5,328 nt of DNA from Thermodesulfovibrionia bacterium. Its GTDB lineage: Bacteria; Nitrospirota; Thermodesulfovibrionia; UBA6902. A program made the position numbers and the translations under genes. This document shows positions 1 through 5,328 of this stretch, one piece after another. The stretch spans positions 1 to 5,328 of the forward strand of contig CAMYJJ010000211.1 of assembly GCA_947258735.1 (NCBI GenBank). The letters run 5' to 3'. The notes under the pieces were generated by a model, which worked only from the letters and a program-made list of their open reading frames with translations, did no database searches and was not told the DNA's origin. How positions within the stretch are numbered: the stretch's first letter is position 1; each line of letters starts with the position of its first letter.

Positions 1-194
1 GAGCATGCATCGTAAGTATGTTACAGACTTGCTATTAAGAGTTTTTTGATTTAATTGCCTATGGTTACCATGTCCCTGTTTAAGTGTTTTGTATATTTTT
101 TCTGTATCAAGTTAATCCTTGAAACATCCGAATAATACGTAGGACCAGATGCAGTATTGTACGTCCTTATTTTTATTTCTCAGGAAAATATGTT
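1..194. other. AT-rich upstream region, no gene seen
   Basis: No convincing coding frame lies in this stretch before the PilZ-type gene. It is AT-rich with several T runs (for example around 43-48 and 95-101). The best -10-like hexamer is AATAAT at 131-136, five of six bases matching TATAAT, but no acceptable -35 hexamer lies 16-18 bases upstream, so I do not call a promoter. A short AGGAC/GTCCT inverted repeat (141-145 with 163-167) followed by a T-rich run is visible; the five-base stem with a 17-base loop is too weak to name as a regulatory element. If transcription began just after 136, the leader would be about 50 bases. Confidence 0.5.
182..185 (+). promoter_or_regulatory. ribosome binding site of the PilZ-domain gene
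   Basis: AGGA lies nine bases before the ATG at 195, normal spacing. It decides the start against a competing ATG at 190, which is only four bases from the AGGA, is in another frame and stops after seven codons at 211-213. Confidence 0.6.
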
Positions 195-1436
195 ATGGCA
201 GGAAATCCGGTAAAAGAACAGGAAGTCTCCACAGAGGAAATAAAGCATGATTATAATCCTCACAGGCACTCGATCTGTGCATCATTTCTTCGCGCCTACA
301 AGCCATACTTCATAAAGAATTTCAATAAAATTTGTAAGGACAAGTGCACGTGTGATCATTGCCTTACTGAACTGAATATCGAAAGTGATTATTTTTATGA
401 TGTTATGTTCAATCCTGATGAGGACCTGGCTGAAGCAGATGTGCGATCGATATTTCATAAGCTGATACACCATACTGCTCACACGGATATTATTTTAAAC
501 CAGGCATGGCTGCAGATGATAGATGACTATGTGAGCGGGGTGAGACGACTGAAAGGACGTGTTGATGAAATATCCACTCTTACTGCATTAATGAACGAGC
601 TGTTCAGACTGCTTGATGAAGTTTATTTTGAAATAAGCAGACAGGTGAATATCGTGAAACCACGGGTTGATAAAACAGCTGAACAGTACCTGAGACAGGT
701 TACGAAATTTAACAAGTATATCGAAGATAAGACAGATAATGACGGGGTGACAAATGGCCTTAAGGTCCGGGCCTTTTATCATTCAACACCGGTGGACATG
801 GCAGCAACAGTTGACAGGGTTGATACAGATTCGGTCACGTTCAATATACATCCCTATGTTTCAATCGCCCTGCAGCGTGTAGCTGTTGCCTTTGTTACAA
901 GTCCGCTCCATGACGATGTGTTTAAGGTTTATGCTGATCATATAGACGTTAAAAAACGCAAAGCCACGTTCAGTTCATTTACTTCTCATGACCATGAATC
1001 TGACAACAGACGACATGTTCGGGTAGCTCTGTCCCGCATTACAAGGGCGCTTATTATAGGAAAAGAATTCGAAGCAGAGGGAATAATCTATGATATGTCC
1101 GAAGCTTCATGTGCCATTTATGTGAGAAACGCTCCTATGAATAAATTTGAACCGGGAAGCCCTGTGAGATTCATGGCAGGGCTGCCTGACACGTCAGGTG
1201 TTACTTCATTTGGCATAGACACAATGGGAACAATCCTTCAGTCCTATAAACAGGGTGAAAATGATCTGCGGGCATACAGGATAGTCATCCGGTATGATAA
1301 TGACCCGGCTTTTATTGCAGAACTTGCCAGTTATGTATCATCACGGCAAAGAGAAATTATCAGGGAACTAAAAGATCTTTCAGAAGGTGAATTTGATGCG
1401 GACAGCTCTGAAGACAACGTAAACGTTGAAGAATAA
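195..1436 (+). CDS. PilZ-domain protein with a Cys/His-rich N-terminal helical region
   Basis: This is a 413-residue soluble protein with no signal peptide or membrane segment, so probably cytoplasmic. Residues 271-390 look like a PilZ domain, the c-di-GMP-binding beta-barrel. The RxxxR motif is R272-R276 (RRHVR), and the second motif is D300-x-S302-x-x-S305, where the family usually has D/NxSxxG. The domain closes with a helix, RQREIIREL (384-392), which I recognise from PilZ proteins. Residues about 187-268 form a beta-rich stretch placed like the YcgR-type N-terminal domain. Residues 1-180 are mainly helical and match no family I can name with confidence; they contain a Cys cluster (C47, C51, C53, C56, plus C28) and a His-rich helix (H88, H92, H93, H96). 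The tail after 395 is acidic. By family, binding of c-di-GMP would change how the N-terminal part interacts with a partner; ligand and partner are inference. The gene stands alone and converges on the efflux operon. PilZ call fairly firm, N-terminal function unknown. Confidence 0.8.
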   Translation: MAGNPVKEQEVSTEEIKHDYNPHRHSICASFLRAYKPYFIKNFNKICKDKCTCDHCLTELNIESDYFYDVMFNPDEDLAEADVRSIFHKLIHHTAHTDIILNQAWLQMIDDYVSGVRRLKGRVDEISTLTALMNELFRLLDEVYFEISRQVNIVKPRVDKTAEQYLRQVTKFNKYIEDKTDNDGVTNGLKVRAFYHSTPVDMAATVDRVDTDSVTFNIHPYVSIALQRVAVAFVTSPLHDDVFKVYADHIDVKKRKATFSSFTSHDHESDNRRHVRVALSRITRALIIGKEFEAEGIIYDMSEASCAIYVRNAPMNKFEPGSPVRFMAGLPDTSGVTSFGIDTMGTILQSYKQGENDLRAYRIVIRYDNDPAFIAELASYVSSRQREIIRELKDLSEGEFDADSSEDNVNVEE

Positions 1437-1462
1437 CCTGCTCAGATTCTGATATACATTGA

Positions 1463-1504
1463 GAATGACATAGATGTGATTTTAAATATACCCTGCTGTC
1501 ATTC
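1463..1504. repeat. 8-bp perfect inverted repeat at the left edge of the intergenic repeat
   Basis: GAATGACA (1463-1470) is the exact reverse complement of TGTCATTC (1497-1504), with 26 AT-rich bases between them. The right arm is also the left end of the larger repeat at 1497-1630. The left arm has the form expected of a right end of the same element, so it may be the remnant of a neighbouring copy. No T run follows, so it is not called as a terminator. Confidence 0.5.
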
Positions 1505-1515
1505 CTGCAATCTTT

Positions 1516-1567
1516 AAGCCGGTCGAAGCTACTCGAGCGAAGAACTCGCAACGAGAATCCGGTTTTT
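1516..1567 (+). terminator. possible rho-independent terminator of the PilZ-domain gene
   Basis: AAGCCGG (1516-1522) can pair with CCGGTTT (1559-1565, one G-U pair), and the run of five T residues spans 1563-1567. Inside it a second stem forms: CTCG (1532-1535) with CGAG (1552-1555), and GCGA (1537-1540) with TCGC (1546-1549). The position, 80 bases past the stop codon, suits a terminator. Three of the Ts are used in the stem and the loop is long, so the call is weak; the structure may simply be part of the repeat element. Confidence 0.3.
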
Positions 1568-1601
1568 AATGGCTCTCCGTCATCCTTGGCTTGAGGTCTG
1601 G

Positions 1602-1626
1602 ATACCCGATGAAAGACTTCGGGTAT
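1602..1626. repeat. perfect 8-bp hairpin downstream of both genes
   Basis: ATACCCGA (1602-1609) and TCGGGTAT (1619-1626) are exact reverse complements around a nine-base loop. It sits 34 bases beyond the permease stop codon on that gene's transcript, where it could protect the 3' end or help termination. Neither strand has a following T run, so intrinsic termination is not supported. It is the right-hand end of the intergenic repeat. Confidence 0.55.
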
Positions 1627-1659
1627 GACAACCTGACAAACTTTACATACAAATACGAA

Positions 1660-4600
1660 TTACTCTTCCTTATTAACCACCGTCTCCCCTGTCAGCCATT
1701 CATAGGGTTTCCAGTACAGTCTTCTGATAAACTCTGCAATGTGCACTATATTTCTCTGAAATGATTCAAGAAGAGAATACATGGTCGGCACAACGAGCAG
1801 GGTAAGAAATGTGGCGATCATGAGTCCGAATATAACAACAATGGCCATGGTCCTCCACATTTGAGTTGATTCACTGACCCACGATATTTCCCATACATGA
1901 AAATCAAACGATACTCCTGTCACCATCGGGATCAGGCCAAGTATGGTGGTAATTGCGGTAAGGATGACCGGACGCAACCGGGTGGCCCCCCCTGCGATAA
2001 TGGCTTCGTTTACACTCATGCCTCTTTCTCTCAGCTTATTGATATAGTCAATAAGTACAATGCCGTTGTTCACGACAACACCTGCCAGGGATATGACCCC
2101 GACTCCGGTCATGATTATTCCGAAAGGAGACTTGATAAACAGAAGACCTAAAAAGGCCCCGCCCAGAGAGAGAAGCACAGCTGTCATAATGATAAACGGC
2201 TGGGTCACTGAATTAAACATGGTGACCATAATAAGGAAAATAAGAAAGACCGCTATGACAAATGTCCTGGAAAGAAATTCTTCAGACTCTTTCTGAAATT
2301 CAAACTCACCGGTAAATTTTATTTTGTACCCCTGGGGAATGGGAAAGTCTTTTAATATCTCTTCTGCCTGCAGACGCGCAACCGCTCCCGGCACTTTAGT
2401 TTCATCAACAGTGGCCTTTACCGTTACAACACGTTCATGATTGATCCTGGTAATGTTACCAATACTTCCCGTGTAATCGATTCTGGCAAGTGTCGTAAGC
2501 GGGACCAGTCTTCCATTTGGAGCAGGTATCATTAACTCCCGCAGCACATCCGTAACCCTGCGATGAGGATCAGAAAGCTGAACGGTAATATCAAAGTCCT
2601 CGTCACCTTCATGATAGGTGGAAACATCAAGACCGTTATACCCTGTCTTCAGGGCAAAGCCTATGGAGTCTGTTGTCAATCCGAAAATCGCTGCCTTCTG
2701 ACGGTCTATGGTTACCCTTACCGAAGGGGTACCTTCCACATAGTCGTCCCTGATGTCCTCAACATGAGGGACCTGTTCTATTATCTTCCGTATCTCACCT
2801 GCCAGTCTGCCCAGCACCCTGAAATCATCCCCTGCAATTTCAATGTTTATGGGCGCGCCTGTGGGCGGCCCCTCGTCAGCTTTGGCCACAGTGACTTTTG
2901 CCCCTGAAATAAATTTTACACGATCACGAATAATCTCAAGGGTTTTATACGTAGATATAGTGCGGTCCTTGAGGTCAATAAACTGGATCCCCACATGATT
3001 GGGGGTGGTAGCTTCAAATGCCGATCCTGCCTGGGGAACGGCTATTGCACTTGAATACACATACTCTACATTTTCAAGATCACTCGGCCCGTTGTATTCT
3101 TCTCCGCCGGCCTTATTATGTTTTTTCAGCTGATAAGATTCTGCATACATTGAATCCAGAGTCTGATTTTTGTCATGAGAGGTCATCCCGTTAATATACA
3201 TTTCTGTCTGCTTAAGCAGTCTGTCATTGTAGTCAAGGCCGGACCCTTCGGGCATGTCAAAATTAACATACATTGATTTCGGTTCTGTATCGGGAAAAAA
3301 CTCAACAGGTCTTTCAATGCCAACTACGAGCATCCAGCTCTGAAAAAACAGCACCAGAATTGCAAAAGATATCATCACTACTACGATCCGGTGGTTCAGG
3401 GCATTTTTAAGTACCTTTGAATAAAAGGTAAGGATAGGTCCTTTAATGTCTATCGGGTGCTCTCCGGCTCTCGCAGCTTCCTCAGCACTCAGGTGCATGT
3501 CTATATTTTTCTTTGTCTTCATAAAGAAGGCAGCAAGCGCCGGATTAATCACCATTGCTACAAAGAGACTTGAGGACAGGGTCACAATCAGTGTGATCGG
3601 CAGGTAGCTCATAAACTCACCCATAATGCCGGGCCAGAAGATCATCGGGGAAAATGCCGCAAGAGTAGTTGCTGTAGAGCCTATGACAGGCCATGCAACC
3701 TCTGATGTTGCCTTCATTGCGGCCTGAATTCTCCCTACTCCCTGGTCCAGGTATCGGTAGATGTTCTCTATAATTACTATGGCATTATCAACGAGCATCC
3801 CGAGAGCAAGGGTAAGACTGAACAGGACCACCATGTTTAATGTAATTTCCATAATGCTCAGGACGATAAATGAAAGAAACATTGAAAATGGAATGGACAG
3901 GCTTACAAGAAATGCATTCCTTATCCCCAGTGCAAAGAAGATGACAATTATGACCAGCATCAGACCGGACAGAATGTTGTTCTCCAGATCAGCGACCCAC
4001 ATTCTGATGTCCCTGGCCTTGTCCATGACCTTGGTTATCTCTGTCCCCTTTGGCCATCCCGGAGTAAGGCGGGTAAGTATCAGATCAATCCTGTCAGTTA
4101 TCTCTATGATATTTTCTCCGGCCCTTTTCTTGACCGCAAGATTTATTGATTCCTGCCCGTTCAGCCGGGAGCGGCTGGCTTCATCCTTAAACCCGTCCAC
4201 CACTCTGGCAAGGTCCTTCAGATAGACAGGCTGGCCGTTATGGGTGCCCACAACAAGACCGTAAATCTCCTCAGGAGTATTGAACTCACCCGGTACCCTG
4301 AGCTGGAACCTGCCGTCACCCAGTCTGATGGCCCCGCCTGAAATGTTCTGGTTTTCACTGCTGACTATTCTCTGAAATGCTGTTATGGGAATACCGTAGA
4401 ATGCCAGTTTATCCGGCATGATCTCTATCCTGATCTCCCGTTCAAGTGCACCTGCTATGGTAACGTCAAGAACACCCGGGATCGCCTCAATCTCGTCTTC
4501 AATTTCATCTGCTATTTTTTTAAGACACGGGTTTCCGCATGTTCCCGAGAGGGAAAATACAACAATCGGCATTTCCGAGAAGTTCACTTCAAATACCGAG

Positions 4601-4980
4601 GGGTCATTTTCAAGGTCAATGGGCAGGTCATTATTTGCCTCATCCACCTTATTCCTCACCTTTTCCAGCGCATCATCGATATCCGTTCCGGTCACAAATT
4701 CAATGCTTATCGATGACTGTCCCTCAGAGCTTATGGAATTGACCTTTTTAACTCCCTCCAGTCCCTTGAGTTTTTTCTCGATAGGAACGGTGACGGAAGT
4801 TTCTATATCAACTGGTGATACGCCCTTGTAATCGGTCGATACAAATACAAAGGGGATCGTTATATCAGGTTCGGCTTCACGGGGAAGGCTCTGATAGCTG
4901 TATATGCCGAATACAAATATGATGACAGCCAGGACCATGACGCTTATACGCTGCCTGACTGCTGAATCAGATAGGATCAT
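1660..4980 (-). CDS. RND-family efflux permease (AcrB/MdtC-like, HAE-1 type)
   Basis: At 1106 residues this is slightly longer than AcrB (about 1050) and appears intact. It would be the inner-membrane, proton-driven trimeric pump of a tripartite exporter. The order is typical of the family: TM1 about 10-30; periplasmic porter/docking half about 33-335 with ENQNISGGAI (209-218) and RVPGEF (228-233); TM2-6 about 337-488; TM7 about 531-553; second periplasmic half about 560-900; TM8-12 about 903-1068. TM4 carries GMLVDNAIVIIEN (394-406), so the AcrB D407/D408 pair is D398/N399. TM10 carries GVVVNNGIVLIDY (967-979), so AcrB K940 is N971. The conserved RLRP follows at 1001-1004. Only two cysteines occur, C148 and C152. 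The loop before TM12 (about 1022-1043, Trp-containing) is longer than in AcrB. The start overlaps the adaptor stop as ATGA, with a good ribosome site. Family is certain; substrate (drugs, lipids, solvents or metals) cannot be told, and no gene symbol is justified. Confidence 0.95.
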   Translation of the reverse strand: MILSDSAVRQRISVMVLAVIIFVFGIYSYQSLPREAEPDITIPFVFVSTDYKGVSPVDIETSVTVPIEKKLKGLEGVKKVNSISSEGQSSISIEFVTGTDIDDALEKVRNKVDEANNDLPIDLENDPSVFEVNFSEMPIVVFSLSGTCGNPCLKKIADEIEDEIEAIPGVLDVTIAGALEREIRIEIMPDKLAFYGIPITAFQRIVSSENQNISGGAIRLGDGRFQLRVPGEFNTPEEIYGLVVGTHNGQPVYLKDLARVVDGFKDEASRSRLNGQESINLAVKKRAGENIIEITDRIDLILTRLTPGWPKGTEITKVMDKARDIRMWVADLENNILSGLMLVIIVIFFALGIRNAFLVSLSIPFSMFLSFIVLSIMEITLNMVVLFSLTLALGMLVDNAIVIIENIYRYLDQGVGRIQAAMKATSEVAWPVIGSTATTLAAFSPMIFWPGIMGEFMSYLPITLIVTLSSSLFVAMVINPALAAFFMKTKKNIDMHLSAEEAARAGEHPIDIKGPILTFYSKVLKNALNHRIVVVMISFAILVLFFQSWMLVVGIERPVEFFPDTEPKSMYVNFDMPEGSGLDYNDRLLKQTEMYINGMTSHDKNQTLDSMYAESYQLKKHNKAGGEEYNGPSDLENVEYVYSSAIAVPQAGSAFEATTPNHVGIQFIDLKDRTISTYKTLEIIRDRVKFISGAKVTVAKADEGPPTGAPINIEIAGDDFRVLGRLAGEIRKIIEQVPHVEDIRDDYVEGTPSVRVTIDRQKAAIFGLTTDSIGFALKTGYNGLDVSTYHEGDEDFDITVQLSDPHRRVTDVLRELMIPAPNGRLVPLTTLARIDYTGSIGNITRINHERVVTVKATVDETKVPGAVARLQAEEILKDFPIPQGYKIKFTGEFEFQKESEEFLSRTFVIAVFLIFLIMVTMFNSVTQPFIIMTAVLLSLGGAFLGLLFIKSPFGIIMTGVGVISLAGVVVNNGIVLIDYINKLRERGMSVNEAIIAGGATRLRPVILTAITTILGLIPMVTGVSFDFHVWEISWVSESTQMWRTMAIVVIFGLMIATFLTLLVVPTMYSLLESFQRNIVHIAEFIRRLYWKPYEWLTGETVVNKEE

Positions 4981-5328
4981 TTAAACAGTTCCTCAGGGTC
5001 AGATACGCTGCGGACTACATTGACCTCCTGACCTTCATCAACATTTCTGTGTCCAACAACAATCACCCTGTCCCCTTTTGCCAGACCTTTTTTAATTTCT
5101 ATTTTCCAGCTCTCAAGTATGCCTGTTTCCACCATCCTCACATGTGCAATGCCGTCCTTCTCTATAAGGATATATTGTTCATCACTTCGCGATATGACCG
5201 CGTATAAAGGGACTGAGAAACTGTCCCTGACCTCTTTCTTTATTATATTGACCCGTGCAAACATCCCGGGCAGCATGGACCCGTTCCGGTTATCAACCTC
5301 GATTTCAAGCTGGTACAGATGGGCGAGG
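4977..5328 (-). CDS. RND efflux periplasmic adaptor subunit, C-terminal part (truncated by window edge)
   Basis: The reading frame continues upstream of the internal Met at 5274-5276 to the window end without a stop, so the gene is partial; about 116 C-terminal residues are present. The visible part begins LAHLYQLEIEVDN, then LPGMFARV, which is the end of the adaptor beta-barrel domain. It continues through VPLYAVISR, a hairpin with ILIEKDGIAHVRMVETG, and GLAKGDRVIVVG, which are the characteristic strands of the membrane-proximal domain of AcrA/HlyD-type membrane fusion proteins. By family it is anchored in the inner membrane or periplasm and links the permease to an outer-membrane channel. 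The lipoyl and hairpin domains and the signal sequence lie outside the window. Its stop codon overlaps the permease start by four bases, so the two are cotranscribed and probably translationally coupled. The promoter is not in view. Confidence 0.9.
   Translation of the reverse strand, partial: LAHLYQLEIEVDNRNGSMLPGMFARVNIIKKEVRDSFSVPLYAVISRSDEQYILIEKDGIAHVRMVETGILESWKIEIKKGLAKGDRVIVVGHRNVDEGQEVNVVRSVSDPEELFK
4990..4994 (-). promoter_or_regulatory. ribosome binding site of the RND permease, inside the adaptor gene
   Basis: GAGGA on the minus strand lies nine bases before the permease ATG (4978-4980) and within the last codons of the adaptor gene. Together with the ATGA overlap it fixes the permease start and supports coupled translation. 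Confidence 0.75.

Larger units (their letters stand above)
1497..1630. repeat. MITE-like inverted-repeat element between convergent genes
   Basis: The ends are imperfect terminal inverted repeats: 1497-1515 (TGTCATTCCTGCAATCTTT) matches the reverse complement of 1612-1630 at 15 of 19 positions. The interior is modular. The left half has CCGG arms (1519-1522, 1559-1562) around a nested stem. The right half begins with a second GTCATCC (1579-1585), pointing the same way as the left end, and finishes with the 1602-1626 hairpin. There is no open frame for a transposase. This pattern of short GTCATTCC-type ends and internal palindromes is that of small dispersed non-coding repeats often found between bacterial genes. 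Copy number cannot be judged from one window, and I see no clear target-site duplication. Confidence 0.6.

Noticed and set aside
119..136. TTGAAA (119-124) with AATAAT (131-136) as a sigma-70 promoter
   Set aside because: The spacing is six bases, far short of the 16-18 needed, and no better -35 partner exists for AATAAT.
141..179. AGGAC/GTCCT hairpin followed by a T-rich run, as an attenuator or terminator
   Set aside because: The stem is five base pairs with a 17-base loop and the T tract is broken by A residues; too weak to call.
190..213. Seven-codon out-of-frame ORF starting at the ATG five bases before the PilZ gene start
   Set aside because: Its ATG is only four bases from the AGGA ribosome site, too close for efficient use, and overlapping ATGs occur by chance in AT-rich leaders.
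1360..1551. 63-codon minus-strand ORF spanning the PilZ gene end and the repeat
   Set aside because: It overlaps a coding gene on one side and a non-coding repeat on the other, with composition that suggests no real protein.
1897..4831. Several open frames of 67-154 codons on the plus strand antisense to the permease
   Set aside because: They overlap a strongly supported gene, resemble no protein family, and lack good ribosome sites in context; they follow from the permease codon pattern.
5274..5276. Met codon as the true start of a small 99-residue protein
   Set aside because: The same frame is open upstream to the window edge and encodes typical adaptor sequence, so this Met is internal (in the conserved LPGMF region).

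Overview
The window reads as chromosomal DNA from a Gram-negative bacterium. It carries a tripartite-type RND exporter, which spans the inner membrane and periplasm, and a PilZ-domain protein, a class of c-di-GMP effector. The exact lineage cannot be read from the sequence. The intergenic repeat, with TGTCATTCC / GGTATGACA ends, is of a style I associate with Deltaproteobacteria and Nitrospirota-like genomes, but that is only an impression.

Layout. Positions 1-194 are an AT-rich upstream region with no gene. Positions 195-1436 (+) encode a 413-residue protein. It has an unassigned N-terminal helical part rich in Cys and His, then a probable YcgR-N-like beta domain, then a C-terminal PilZ domain with a slightly degenerate signature. 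Positions 1437-1659 separate two convergent genes and hold a compact inverted-repeat element of about 134 bp (1497-1630) with several nested hairpins. Positions 1660-4980 (-) encode a full-length 1106-residue RND permease. Positions 4977-5328 (-) hold the C-terminal end of its periplasmic adaptor, whose 5' part lies beyond the window. Adaptor and permease overlap by 4 bases (ATGA), so they are one translationally coupled operon.

How the genes work together. The adaptor and permease should form an envelope efflux pump with an outer-membrane TolC-type channel that is not visible here. The PilZ gene runs the opposite way and converges on the pump operon, so there is no operon link and no direct evidence of a functional one.

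The most unusual content is the N-terminal half of the PilZ protein. It has a tight Cys cluster (C47, C51, C53, C56), followed by a His-rich helix whose spacing around H96 resembles the proximal-helix motif of globin-coupled sensors. The permease also departs from the AcrB proton-relay residues and has exactly two cysteines, both in one periplasmic CX3C. I see no CRISPR array, tRNA, rRNA, transposase or phage gene.
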